This document shows positions 8,501 to 16,877 of a stretch of 48,519 nucleotides of DNA, in pieces. The notes under the pieces are model-generated. The model saw nothing but the letters and a program-made list of their open reading frames with translations. It made no database searches and was not told the DNA's origin. The translations under genes were made by a program, and so were the position numbers. Source of the stretch: Balneola sp. (lineage in GTDB: Bacteria > Bacteroidota > Rhodothermia > Balneolales > Balneolaceae); the NCBI GenBank assembly GCA_002720745.1, contig PBJO01000016.1, forward strand, positions 1 to 48,519. The letters are read 5' to 3'. Numbering within the stretch: the stretch's first letter is position 1; each line of letters starts with the position of its first letter.

Positions 8501-11075
8501 CTCCATGGCTTCCATGGTCTTTTGCAAAAGCAGTCATTTCCATGACAAAAGCATTATCTGCTTCATTAACAATTGCAGATCCACCACCCCAGCTGTGATT
8601 AATCGCTATGATCTCAACACCTTGATCAAGTAAGTTTGAAATATATTGGAATCCTTCAAGGATAGCTGCACTTGAACTACCACCAAATTCATCAAACATC
8701 ATCACGTTAATGATTTTTACTTTTTGCGCAACACCAGAAACTCCTATCCCATTATTACCAACAGCACCAATTGTACCAGCGACATGGGTACCATGAAAGC
8801 TTCCAGAATTTATATACCTATTATCTTGATATACAGGAGCCCATCCATGGAAATCATCTACAAAACCATTTTGATCATCATCTACTCCATTGACTTCTTC
8901 AGGTAAGATGATTCCATCACCATTTAAATCTTCTCCTGGATTGACCCAAGCATTATGTGCTAAATCAGGGTGACTAAAATCTACCCCGTCATCAAAAACA
9001 ACAACTATTGCCGAATCTGATCCTGTTGCCAATTCCCATGCATCAAATACAGAGATGTCTGCTCCCGGAGTTCCACCTCCTTCCCAAGTACCATCATTAT
9101 AGAATGAATATTGTTGAGTAATACGTGGATCATTTACGGGATATTCTTCAATTACTACGTTATCAAACATTGCTACGTCACCATCCGTGCCAGCTGGTGC
9201 AAATCCATCTATAGCAAATTCATAAAATATACTATCACCAATGAAGCTTGCAGGAATAAGAAGCCATAGGTATTCGTCAATAGAAGACATATCATAAGCT
9301 AAATCTCCATTATTCGATGAAGAAATAACGAGTTCTTTATAACCGTAACGCATCAAATTATCATAATCAAGCTTCATCCGATACAATTTCGTTGAATCTA
9401 AACTAGATAAGTCAAGTAGTGGTGATCTGTAAAGCCCGTAAAATTCAACATCTTGGGATGCATCTAGGCTATACTTTAAGTTTTCAGATGCAACATCCCA
9501 TCCAAAACTACCAGCATCAGAATTGCTACCAGCAGTACCTTCTCCCGTGGCTACTTTTACCCCTCTAGGTCCTGAAACTTTTTTGAGAGAAACATTATCG
9601 ATAATCAGATCAGCTGTGTCAGCAGATACTTCAAATCCTAATTTCATGGTTTCCCAAGTCTGTGTAATATTGGTATTAAGTGTATAGGTTTTCATTGTAC
9701 CATCAACATCAACATCACCTTCCCAGTAGCGAGCCCAACCACCACCGACTTCACCCAAGAAAACATGGAAACTCTTCGCTCCATCAGGACTCATTGCATC
9801 AAACGTCAATTCCCAATCTCCTCCCTGTGCTAATGCCGCAATTTGTTCTGCTGATAGCGACTGATATGCTTGTAGCTCCCAAGGATTACCGGCCGATTCT
9901 ACAACAAACTTAAGTGAATCATCATAAGTAACTGTTCCTCTATTCCCCTCAGTGGTCCACAATGAATCACCGTCTGAAAAATTTCCATTATTTACAATAT
10001 TTTCATGTACTACTGGCACATGTTTTAAGACCACATCGTCAATTTGGAGATCATTAACGTCAGCACCCGCCTCAAATCCTAACTTCATATTCTCCCAAGA
10101 TCTATCTACTTCTGTAGTTAATGTATAGGTTTTCCATTCCCCATCAACAGCTACAAGTCCATCACCATCTGCAGACCAATAACGGTCCCAAGATCCTCCA
10201 TTTTCTCCTAAATATACATGGAAAGTTTTTGCTCCATCAGGACTCATAGCTTTAAAGCTTAGTTCCCATGTACCACCCATTGTCAATCCATCAATTTGCA
10301 TAGGAGTTAATTCTTGCCATACTTGTACATCCCAGGGATTACCAGCCTGTGTGATTGTAAATTTTAAAGTATCATTAAGACTCACACTTCCAAATTGTCC
10401 ATTAGTTTCTGATAAATTTTCTTCCCATAAACGATAGTCATCGCTTTCAAATAATTGATCAAATCCTCCATTAAGTACAACATTTTCACCACCCCTGTAA
10501 ATAATCGCTGCCTGTGCATAACCATCTACACCACTTGAGAAATCTTGATTATAAACCGTTGGTAGCTTACCATGAGTATGTTCATTTTTTTCGGGTGGAT
10601 TTAAGGAAATATTAGTACCATTGAAGCTTCCTTTAAAAAATCCTTTACTAGTAACCTCAGATCTGTTCATATTTGAATTAATATGCTTCGCTCTTGTTAT
10701 TTCATACTCACCTCTACTAAAGTAGTAGTTTGGAAACGCAGAAACTCCAGGAATACTATTGAGTTGTTTTAAAGCATCATCATAATCTTTGACTTTGATT
10801 TTCCATTCTTCTGCACCATCAAAAAGAATTTTTTTGGTATCTTCCACACCATAACCACTTTTGATACTTTCAAGTCTGGCTTGGTTAGAAAATTGTAGAC
10901 CATTTAATTTAAATTTAAGTTCGTCTAATTTTACAATTACACTATTTGCAACGACTTTACTGCCTTTGTATTCTACAATGTTCTGAGATACTTGTGCATT
11001 TAAATTTGAAGTTGAAAATAGTAATGAGCAGACTAAAAAAGAGAAAAAGAAGCTTATTCGGTATAGATTTTTCAT
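5556..11075 (-). CDS. Giant multidomain subtilisin (S8) with T9SS C-terminal sorting domain
   Basis: A secreted serine protease of about 1839 aa. I place the start at 11075, directly before the signal peptide MKNLYRISFFFSF; the in-frame ATG at 11111 would put 12 non-signal residues in front. Order of domains: signal peptide (1-27), an inhibitor-like propeptide (~30-120), two similar carbohydrate-binding-like jelly-roll modules (~198-353 and ~356-500), a third related module (~504-645), the subtilisin domain with D695 (FDDGVD), H761 (HGTHVAG), oxyanion N867 and S937 (GTSMASPH), an ASH-like beta region, a MAM/cleaved-adhesin-like region, a cadherin/tandem-type region, a PKD domain near 1680-1760 (NFGDGS), then the T9SS type A domain starting QNYPNPFNPST and ending MMLIK. 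It is expected to be exported by Sec, passed through T9SS and anchored or released outside. The catalytic residues are intact. Confidence 0.93.
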   Translation of the reverse strand: MKNLYRISFFFSFLVCSLLFSTSNLNAQVSQNIVEYKGSKVVANSVIVKLDELKFKLNGLQFSNQARLESIKSGYGVEDTKKILFDGAEEWKIKVKDYDDALKQLNSIPGVSAFPNYYFSRGEYEITRAKHINSNMNRSEVTSKGFFKGSFNGTNISLNPPEKNEHTHGKLPTVYNQDFSSGVDGYAQAAIIYRGGENVVLNGGFDQLFESDDYRLWEENLSETNGQFGSVSLNDTLKFTITQAGNPWDVQVWQELTPMQIDGLTMGGTWELSFKAMSPDGAKTFHVYLGENGGSWDRYWSADGDGLVAVDGEWKTYTLTTEVDRSWENMKLGFEAGADVNDLQIDDVVLKHVPVVHENIVNNGNFSDGDSLWTTEGNRGTVTYDDSLKFVVESAGNPWELQAYQSLSAEQIAALAQGGDWELTFDAMSPDGAKSFHVFLGEVGGGWARYWEGDVDVDGTMKTYTLNTNITQTWETMKLGFEVSADTADLIIDNVSLKKVSGPRGVKVATGEGTAGSNSDAGSFGWDVASENLKYSLDASQDVEFYGLYRSPLLDLSSLDSTKLYRMKLDYDNLMRYGYKELVISSSNNGDLAYDMSSIDEYLWLLIPASFIGDSIFYEFAIDGFAPAGTDGDVAMFDNVVIEEYPVNDPRITQQYSFYNDGTWEGGGTPGADISVFDAWELATGSDSAIVVVFDDGVDFSHPDLAHNAWVNPGEDLNGDGIILPEEVNGVDDDQNGFVDDFHGWAPVYQDNRYINSGSFHGTHVAGTIGAVGNNGIGVSGVAQKVKIINVMMFDEFGGSSSAAILEGFQYISNLLDQGVEIIAINHSWGGGSAIVNEADNAFVMEMTAFAKDHGSHGAVWSVSAGNSSLNRDNQMFYSYPNNINSANIITVASSTADEAPSSFTDFGNYTVDIFAPGSNIMSTYPNNEYVYMSGTSMASPHVTGAIALAKAYFPDESGVELMTRVLANGDFYNQYTIAGEGERLNAHSNLNPEKDGDIIPSHELFSGYHRLFFEDSAEQQVGFVNNSSESVTISGYAFTDAPGFKIGADPTNTVIAAGGVFSTTVSYFDPDSSNSTGQLAFSLSSGTDVSIPLYGRTLEFPSIRLSEENTFAGEVELGDVVTGSFDIINESEVPLYFDVIQSLQMQDPAMNESLNEIITFEPILSIVKDKKLKRDRVIERLKGMNLGDYDNSESIKIEIDPGLLEHETGGGTGGGTPVFGKPITLWMDDLNDPNYTLANWIVRDLSGAGESWELFNLPDSENAENLVFLAGDFATGYLNNAFTDAITPSFDFSNLVDAEGNEYMPAYLEFDYAALVEDGYDQLLLAVFINGGYAGTLDETYYGTLIADGTYQKSIIDISMFAGETDVRFAFALSSDADYVEGWGALFDNVGIAVAQSPYFMSETDGMVEPGNAETVTVGVETAKMSVGTGTFSLVSMIDNNSLEGYYNGPAVHSLDFMIKNQPPVAKDDTMMVVSGDVINTLDIAEFAASNDYDDSGQIFINDMTDPVYGSFKNLEIDGPPYYVAPLNFDGMDMITYEISDGMDLAQAIIYIMVMAEPGFKTGSTQQFVLLEDNELKLSTMTMAAGVGGMDKNMMVWGKSMHDAVQVMHTPGEHFIMITAAEDYYGQSEAMLYAGHEDHAMDSMMVSVVITPVNDAPVASFNIEQNQAGSSEFNFANTSNDARDPEGAIVQYEWNFGDGSISNEKDPYHNYSAVGDYSVTLKVTDNSGSEAEYSENVSVTVLTSSEDLTNPNVYSLAQNYPNPFNPSTLIQYSIAEPGNVTLEVYNMLGQKVAQLVNGTQNAGAHTIQFDASALSSGVYIYQLKSGNYLETRKMMLIK
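9576..10484 (-). repeat. Tandem intragenic duplication encoding two jelly-roll modules
   Basis: Within the giant subtilisin gene, about 10017-10484 and 9576-10010 encode two homologous modules. Both contain AGNPW, GG(T/D)WELSF/TF, MSPDGAK followed by FHV(Y/F)LGE, RYW, the strand (M)KTYTL and a close variant of MKLGFE, ending in a (I)DDV/IDNV strand. The pattern looks like CBM4/9-type carbohydrate-binding domains. The copies have diverged at DNA level, so the duplication is not recent. Confidence 0.8.
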
Positions 11076-11194
11076 GGCTGTAACTTGTAATTTAATGTGA
11101 TAGAATATCAATTAAACAAAAAAAAATTAGATTGTAAAATATTGTTACTCAAATATTCATCTGGCAACTAATTATTCACAAAAACATAAATAAT

Positions 11195-13552
11195 ATGCTT
11201 AAGTACTACTTCTTCTCTTTATTTTTAATTTTTTCATTGGATTCAAACGCCCAAAATATATCTGATCAAAAAAAAATTTCAGCTAATTTTGATTTAGCAG
11301 AGCGTTTTACAACCCAAAAAATGGATAAGATGATCGGAACTACTGCCGTCAGGCCAAGATGGATTGAAAAAACCGATGACTTTTGGTACACCTATGAAAC
11401 AGCTCAAGGTAAAGAGTGGTACTACGTGCATACTGATGAGCGCAGGCAGCGGCCATTGTTTGATCGTGAGCGATTAGCTGGAGAACTTTCAGAAACATTT
11501 AAACGCCCTTTTAATGCAACAAATTTAGACCTCAAAGGCTTTGATTATGACAGCGATAAGGAACGCTTCAGTTTCCATGTCGATAGTATTGAATTTTTAT
11601 ATGATGTAGACAAAAACACCTTAATCAAAGGTGACTCCCTAGAGTCTGACAAAAGAGAACCTTGGCAGACCTACTCACCAGATAGTACTTGGATTGCTTA
11701 TGCAAAGAATCACAACCTATATGTGATGAGTGGTGATACTACAGACAGTAAGGTGATACAACTTACTCAAGACGGTGAAAGGTGGTTTTCCTATCAATTT
11801 GACCAAGGATCAACCGATACCACTGAAAAAATGAGGGCTAGAGTACGTTGGTTTGACGATGAAAAAAAATTATATGTTCAACGTACGGATTACCGAGAAG
11901 TGGAAGAACTTTGGGTGATCAATTACCTAAAAAAGCGACCCGAACTTGAAACTTACAAATATGCTATGCCAGGTGAAGAAGAAATCGGCATACAATACCT
12001 CGAAGTTTTTGATATTAATCAAAACAGTAGAACTATCATTGACACAGAACAGTGGGAAGATCAAAATCTTAGCGCAGATCCAGGAAATTTGATTAAAGGT
12101 AACTTTCGAAAGAACAGCTCTGATTATTTATTCTTCACTCGCCTGAACCGTACCGCAAGTAAGGTTGAGTTAGTTCGAGCGAATACCTCAACAGGTGAAG
12201 CTGATATTATCTTTGGAGAAGAGAGTAAACCTTACTGGAACTGGCGTTTCATGGATGTTTCAATTATTGAGGAAGGGAAGGAATATATTTGGTGGAGTGA
12301 AAGGACTGGTTGGGGACAATTTTACCGCTACAACTCAGATGGAGAGCTAAAAAATGAAATAACAAAGGGAAATTTTGTGGCCGGTAATATTATAAAAATA
12401 GATACGGCTGCTCAGACTATGTATTTTACTGCCTTTGGTAAAGAGACTGGAGAGCACCCTTATTATCAACACTTATATAGCATACGTTTTGATGGAAGCC
12501 GGTTACAACATTTAAGTACTGAGTCTGGCAATCATCAGATTTATGCGTCTGAAAAAGGAAATTATTTTGTCGATAATATATCTAAAGTTCATGAACCAAC
12601 AAGATCGGTTTTACGGGACGGCTCTGGTAAAATAATTCTCAAATTGCAGGAAGTTAATATAGATCGTGCCACTGTATTGGGCTGGGAAGTACCTGAAATA
12701 TTTACCGTTAAAGCGGCTGATGGAGCAACCGATTTATATGGTGTCATGTGGAAACCATTTGATTTTGATCCCAACAGGAAATATCCCATTATCTCTTATG
12801 TTTACCCAGGCCCTCAAACCGAGCCTTTTCCTATCACTTTTGGGGCCTCACGGCATCAAGCTTTAGCTCAAGTTGGTTTTATTGTCGTTGCATTCGGTAA
12901 TCGTGGAGGTAGTCCTTTACGGAGTCGTTATTATCATACCTATGGGTATGGAGATCTTCGAGATTATCCATTAGCTGATAATCGATATGGATTGGAACAA
13001 TTAATTAGTCAGCATGACTTTTTAGATGGATCTAAAGTTGGAATTTATGGACACTCTGGTGGTGGATTTATGTCTACTGCAGCCCTATTAACTCACCCCG
13101 ATTTCTATGATGTTGCGGTATCATCTGCTGGGAATCATGATAATAATGTTTACAATCGATGGTGGAGTGAAACACATAACGGGGTGGAAGAAACCACCAA
13201 GGTAATCAAAGAAATGGGTCAGGATAGCGTGGAAATAGAAAAAACCCTGACTACCTTCGAAGGCCCTATTGAAACTAATGCAGCTCTAGCCAAAAATTTG
13301 CAAGGGAAATTATTGCTAGTCCACGGAAACATTGACAACAATGTACATCCGGCTAATACTATACGATTAGTTGATGCACTTGTTAAAGAAGGAAAACGTT
13401 TCGATATGATGATTTTACCTGGACGCCGACATGGATTTGGACCTTATCAACCGTATTTCGAGCGAATGATGTGGTATTACTTCGCAGAGCACCTATTGGA
13501 TGATTATCATGGGTCAACAATAGACTACAATATCCCAAAAGATTCAGACTAA
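11195..13552 (+). CDS. S9 family peptidase, dipeptidyl-peptidase IV type
   Basis: A 785-aa exported prolyl-type oligopeptidase. An N-terminal signal peptide (about 1-19, ending SNA-Q) directs it to the periplasm. Residues ~40-490 form the DPP-IV beta-propeller. The C-terminal alpha/beta-hydrolase domain has the full catalytic triad: Ser621 in GHSGGGF, Asp714 in HGNIDNNVHP and His746 in RRHGFG. The PWQTYSPDSTWIAY segment is typical of propeller blades in this family. It removes N-terminal dipeptides from oligopeptides, so it could act on peptides released by the secreted subtilisin encoded divergently 120 bases upstream; that link is inference. Its length matches bacterial DPP-IV homologues of 700-800 aa. 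Confidence 0.93.
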   Translation: MLKYYFFSLFLIFSLDSNAQNISDQKKISANFDLAERFTTQKMDKMIGTTAVRPRWIEKTDDFWYTYETAQGKEWYYVHTDERRQRPLFDRERLAGELSETFKRPFNATNLDLKGFDYDSDKERFSFHVDSIEFLYDVDKNTLIKGDSLESDKREPWQTYSPDSTWIAYAKNHNLYVMSGDTTDSKVIQLTQDGERWFSYQFDQGSTDTTEKMRARVRWFDDEKKLYVQRTDYREVEELWVINYLKKRPELETYKYAMPGEEEIGIQYLEVFDINQNSRTIIDTEQWEDQNLSADPGNLIKGNFRKNSSDYLFFTRLNRTASKVELVRANTSTGEADIIFGEESKPYWNWRFMDVSIIEEGKEYIWWSERTGWGQFYRYNSDGELKNEITKGNFVAGNIIKIDTAAQTMYFTAFGKETGEHPYYQHLYSIRFDGSRLQHLSTESGNHQIYASEKGNYFVDNISKVHEPTRSVLRDGSGKIILKLQEVNIDRATVLGWEVPEIFTVKAADGATDLYGVMWKPFDFDPNRKYPIISYVYPGPQTEPFPITFGASRHQALAQVGFIVVAFGNRGGSPLRSRYYHTYGYGDLRDYPLADNRYGLEQLISQHDFLDGSKVGIYGHSGGGFMSTAALLTHPDFYDVAVSSAGNHDNNVYNRWWSETHNGVEETTKVIKEMGQDSVEIEKTLTTFEGPIETNAALAKNLQGKLLLVHGNIDNNVHPANTIRLVDALVKEGKRFDMMILPGRRHGFGPYQPYFERMMWYYFAEHLLDDYHGSTIDYNIPKDSD

Positions 13553-13605
13553 ATGCTATAATCCAAGTACTGAAAATCAAAGTAGATTAATTATTGTAAA
13601 TAAAT

Positions 13606-13630
13606 GCCAATATGTAAAAGTTGGCTTTTT
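13606..13630 (+). terminator. Possible weak intrinsic terminator after the S9 peptidase
   Basis: A short hairpin GCCAA (13606-13610) with TTGGC (13621-13625), 10-nt loop, is followed directly by five T residues. The stem is only 5 bp, so termination strength is doubtful. It lies about 55 bases after the peptidase stop codon. Confidence 0.35.
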
Positions 13631-13651
13631 ACCTGAATTATTTCAATAAAA

Positions 13652-13880
13652 TCATTTTATTAAAAGCTCAGCACCATTGAAACGAAGTATGTACAAATAA
13701 ACTCCACTTGCCAAGTTGGCAGCTTCAAAACGAATAGAATGTGACCCAGCTGTTCGTTGTCTACTTATTTACTCTGGTACTTCTCTTCCTAGCATGTTAT
13801 ATACCTTAGGTTCGACATGACCTGCCACATGTAAATTAAAACAAATATTTGAAAATGGCATCATAAATTCAATTTGGTGA
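13652..13880 (-). pseudogene. Relic of a T9SS type A C-terminal sorting domain
   Basis: No intact ORF is present, but the minus strand reads as a decayed T9SS sorting domain: MMPFSNICFNLHVAGHVE, then PKVYNMLGREVPE, an in-frame TAA at 13769-13771, then RTAGSHSIRFEAANLASG, VYLYILRFNGAELLIK and a TGA at 13652-13654. This aligns with the intact domain of the neighbouring subtilisin (VYNMLGQKVA, AGAHTIQFDASALSSGVY, MMLIK). The NPFNPST segment has been eroded to MPFSN, and several residues before the final LIK are missing. Upstream in the same frame a stop appears within about 20 bases, so the catalytic part of the ancestral gene is gone. It is the remnant of a deleted secreted protein gene. Confidence 0.82.
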
Positions 13881-14163
13881 GTCTTTTAAACTAAAATTAA
13901 ATGATAGATTGGCCAGCTTATTCTTATTTTTATTTAGCGCATTGCTAGTGATATTGAAAGAATTCTATTAGTATGAATCCTATGTTTTAATCATTATTAA
14001 GAGGTACACAAGGTACATAAGATTAAGATCCAAGATTATTAAATCTTTACAATGATATGTTGATTAATTCATTTAAATATCATCAAATTCACCCAGAAGA
14101 TTTGCAATACATTTTAATGGTTTTTATTTACAACAATCATCCTATAAAAATAGTCTTAATGTA
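13881..14163. other. AT-rich intergenic stretch upstream of ispH
   Basis: Nothing coding is recognisable between the T9SS relic and ispH. The stretch is AT-rich with stop codons in all frames and should contain the ispH promoter, but no confident promoter motif or hairpin can be singled out. Confidence 0.5.
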
Positions 14164-15408
14164 ATGGCTCGTAAAAGCTTTGACATTCCCGATCAGTATC
14201 GTTCCTCGGTTATTCGCCAAGTGAAAGATGCTACGAAAATAATGGACCCAACAAAAAAGAACCTCAAACCTACTTTATTGGATTTTGGCAAGGTACAGTT
14301 TTATATCCCACGATTTTTTGGCTTTTGTTACGGAGTAGAAAATGCTATCGATATTGCCTATAAAGCATTACGTAAGCACCCAGATAAAAACATCTATCTG
14401 CTCAGTGAAATGATTCATAATCCCACGGTCAATGAAGATCTACTGAAAAAAGGCATGAAATTTCTTCAACATACCGACGGTAGCGAGCGCATTCCAATAG
14501 ACTCTCTAAGCTCCGAAGACATAGTCATTGTACCCGCATTTGGTACAACCGTAGAAATTGAAGAACAACTAAAAGGAAAAGGAATTGATCCCTATGCTTT
14601 CAATACAACCTGCCCATTCGTAGAAAAAGTTTGGAAAAGAGGTGCTCAACTAGGAAAGAAAGATTATGCTTTGGTGGTTCACGGAAAACATGAACACGAG
14701 GAAACACGGGCTACTTTCTCACAGAGCTCCACCCACTCAAAAGTAGTCGTAGTACTAAATCCTAAAGAAGCTCAAATCTTGGCTGGATGTATGCTTGGCG
14801 ACCGACCTAAAAAAGACTTTAAACACTATTTTGGCCATAAATGTACCCCTGGATTTGATCCTAAAAAGGACCTACAGCGTTTTGGGGTTATAAACCAGAC
14901 AACTATGCTTGCAACCGAGACGCAAGAGGTCATGGATATTCTAAAAAAGGCGACCCTTCAATTGTTTGGCGCGTCAGACGTTCAGCAGCATTTTGCCGAT
15001 ACCAGTGACACCTTATGCTATGCAACCAACGAAAATCAAACTGCTACCATCACACTTTCGAAAACAGATGCCCATCTAGCTTTCGTTGTTGGCGGGTATA
15101 ACTCTTCTAACACTATGCATTTGGTTGAAATTCTGGAACATGCTTTTCCAACCTATCATATTCGTGATGCTGGAGAAATCATTAACGAAGGTCAAGTACA
15201 ACACTTCAATCAATGGGAAAAGAAAGTACGTGAAACAACAAACTGGCTAGACCGCTCACGGAACCCACTCAAAATTGCTCTAACCTCAGGAGCATCGTGC
15301 CCGGACTCACTAGTGGACGAAGTTCTAATACGCCTGCTGGAATTTTTCCCAGGCCATCATAATATCGAGGAAATATTAGCACCTTATGAAGCTACAAACT
15401 TTGTTTAG
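14164..15408 (+). CDS. ispH: 4-hydroxy-3-methylbut-2-enyl diphosphate reductase
   Basis: A 414-aa IspH/LytB, the last enzyme of the MEP isoprenoid pathway. It reduces HMBPP to IPP and DMAPP using a [4Fe-4S] cluster. The three cluster cysteines are visible: C55 in GFCYGVENA, C150 in NTTCPFVEKVW and C379 in SGASCPDSLVDEVL. The VHGKHEHEET segment matches the conserved substrate-binding His/Glu region. At ~410 aa it belongs to the longer subtype with extra N-terminal and insert sequence compared with the ~315-aa E. coli enzyme. It is cytoplasmic and transcribed alone, converging with the ybbR-like gene. Confidence 0.95.
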   Translation: MARKSFDIPDQYRSSVIRQVKDATKIMDPTKKNLKPTLLDFGKVQFYIPRFFGFCYGVENAIDIAYKALRKHPDKNIYLLSEMIHNPTVNEDLLKKGMKFLQHTDGSERIPIDSLSSEDIVIVPAFGTTVEIEEQLKGKGIDPYAFNTTCPFVEKVWKRGAQLGKKDYALVVHGKHEHEETRATFSQSSTHSKVVVVLNPKEAQILAGCMLGDRPKKDFKHYFGHKCTPGFDPKKDLQRFGVINQTTMLATETQEVMDILKKATLQLFGASDVQQHFADTSDTLCYATNENQTATITLSKTDAHLAFVVGGYNSSNTMHLVEILEHAFPTYHIRDAGEIINEGQVQHFNQWEKKVRETTNWLDRSRNPLKIALTSGASCPDSLVDEVLIRLLEFFPGHHNIEEILAPYEATNFV

Positions 15409-15459
15409 TTGACTATTCTATATAGTTCCTATTTATTAATCAACTTTACATAATTTTGC

Positions 15460-16500
15460 TTATTGATCGATCAAATTGAAAAAGCTGACCACGCTAGGAC
15501 GGAAACTTTTTATTTCTGTAGCTAGATTTTCATTAACCCGACGGATTTCTGGGGTTACAATTCCAGTGGTATTATTTCGAATATTCTCATAATCAACATA
15601 TGCTTCAAATGGTTTGGTTCTTTCGGCTTCGCTGTATTGTTCGATTGGCACGCGATACTGAACCGTGACAGTAGAAGGGGAGAAATTAAACCGTTGATTT
15701 CCAGGGGCATTTTCGAGTTTGATCAACAGTGTAAATTCACCCTCGGTATATTCCGCTACCATTTCATGATAACTTACTAGATTCTGATCGAAGCTTAGAG
15801 CAGGGTCCGAGGAGATGATAGGGAGTTGAAGCGTGATATTTTCCCGGATATTATCTAGTTTAATTGAATAATTAATAATCCAAGCTTCTAAATTTTCCAA
15901 CTTAGATACTGCCCCAGACACCCAAATACTATCTGGCTCCAAATAACCTTCCCCTACCCTGTCATAACGTTCGGCGTAGTCTAAAGTAGGCTCCCAAACA
16001 AGCGGTACTTTTTTTCTCATCATGGGCTCAAGATTCAAAAATAGACGAATAGGTTGTACGTTTAAAACCGACACATCTTGCTCAGGGGCAAAGCGTTGCC
16101 TAAGCTGAGAAAATACATCAACTTCTCCAAGGCTAATATCTACTGGTATAGCAGGCGGATTATTTTTAAGGCTAATCAGTTTCCAACCTTCTCCACTTAT
16201 TTCGGCTACTATAGTTTCAGGAATCGCATCTACCAAAGCCATTCCTTCTGGTACAGTGCCAACTTCCAAGGGAAGTTCCAATTCTATATTGTACGATCCA
16301 TTTAAATTAACCACCATCCAAAGGGTCATGGCAAATACATAAGAAACGACAAAAACTGTTATTTTTTCCTTACGTGATGTATATGAAGCTCCATTCTCCT
16401 TCCGCAGTCCAATCAAAGCAGTATCAATAGCCCGTAGTGCCTTTATAAAGGGGCTAAAAATGGTATTTAAGGTATTTCTTTGAGACGATTGTTTCATCAT
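15460..16500 (-). CDS. YbbR-like domain protein (CdaR-like)
   Basis: A 346-aa membrane-anchored protein. One transmembrane helix is seen at about residues 46-68 (VFVVSYVFAMTLWMVVNL), followed by extracytoplasmic beta-rich YbbR repeats beginning near residue 75 (LELPLEVGTVPEGMALV) and 235. In Firmicutes YbbR/CdaR regulates the diadenylate cyclase CdaA and is adjacent to it; no cyclase gene is adjacent here, so that role is not implied by context. It is the last gene of a minus-strand operon, 69 bases after the DciA-like gene. An alternative start one codon later (16497) is equally plausible. Confidence 0.85.
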   Translation of the reverse strand: MMKQSSQRNTLNTIFSPFIKALRAIDTALIGLRKENGASYTSRKEKITVFVVSYVFAMTLWMVVNLNGSYNIELELPLEVGTVPEGMALVDAIPETIVAEISGEGWKLISLKNNPPAIPVDISLGEVDVFSQLRQRFAPEQDVSVLNVQPIRLFLNLEPMMRKKVPLVWEPTLDYAERYDRVGEGYLEPDSIWVSGAVSKLENLEAWIINYSIKLDNIRENITLQLPIISSDPALSFDQNLVSYHEMVAEYTEGEFTLLIKLENAPGNQRFNFSPSTVTVQYRVPIEQYSEAERTKPFEAYVDYENIRNNTTGIVTPEIRRVNENLATEIKSFRPSVVSFFNLIDQ

Positions 16501-16569
16501 TGTCTAATTTGACTAAATATACCTTGGCCAATACCTATTTCCAACCGCTGACTTCATTGCAACGATACC

Positions 16570-16866
16570 TTACTTAGCCACTACTTTAAGTTCTTGTACC
16601 ACCTTATGATCTACCGCATCATTCAACCGCTTAGCAATTTGAAACCTGTTCGCATGAATTTCGTGTCGCCACACCGCATTCGTAACAACACAGGTTAGTA
16701 TACTACCCTGAAAATACACGTCGTGGGCTTGTTCGGCTATTTTTGGCCCAACGACTTCTGCCCACTTAGCAAGCACCATTCCCTTCCGTAATTTCTTCTG
16801 ATATGGATAGCGATCCAGAAACTGCTTTAATACTTCTGATAGCGATGGTGGCTTGTCTATACGCAT
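16570..16866 (-). CDS. DUF721/DciA-like protein
   Basis: A 98-aa protein with the DUF721 signature: an N-terminal helix (SLSEVLKQFLDRYPYQKKLR), the conserved WAEVVGPKIAEQAHDVYFQG segment and the strand LTCVVTNAVWRHEIHANR. DUF721 includes DciA, the ancestral bacterial loader of the replicative helicase DnaB, used where DnaC/DnaI is absent. It is 11 bases from recF, the classic recF-DUF721 pairing, and only about 7 kb from the dnaA/oriC region. The role as helicase loader is inferred from family and context. Confidence 0.85.
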   Translation of the reverse strand: MRIDKPPSLSEVLKQFLDRYPYQKKLRKGMVLAKWAEVVGPKIAEQAHDVYFQGSILTCVVTNAVWRHEIHANRFQIAKRLNDAVDHKVVQELKVVAK

Positions 16867-16877
16867 AGTACACCAAC

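Noticed and set aside
9680-9913. Plus-strand ORF of 77 codons inside the subtilisin gene
   Set aside because: Its His/Leu/Pro-rich translation is the antisense shadow of the duplicated jelly-roll module; the minus-strand gene is clearly real.
9576-10484. Repeated segments as a CRISPR-like or mobile repeat
   Set aside because: They are long, in-frame, diverged and encode homologous protein domains, so this is a domain duplication.
15460-16500. Linking the YbbR-like gene to c-di-AMP synthesis
   Set aside because: No diadenylate cyclase gene is adjacent; the operon contains recF, dciA-like, nuclease and eno instead.
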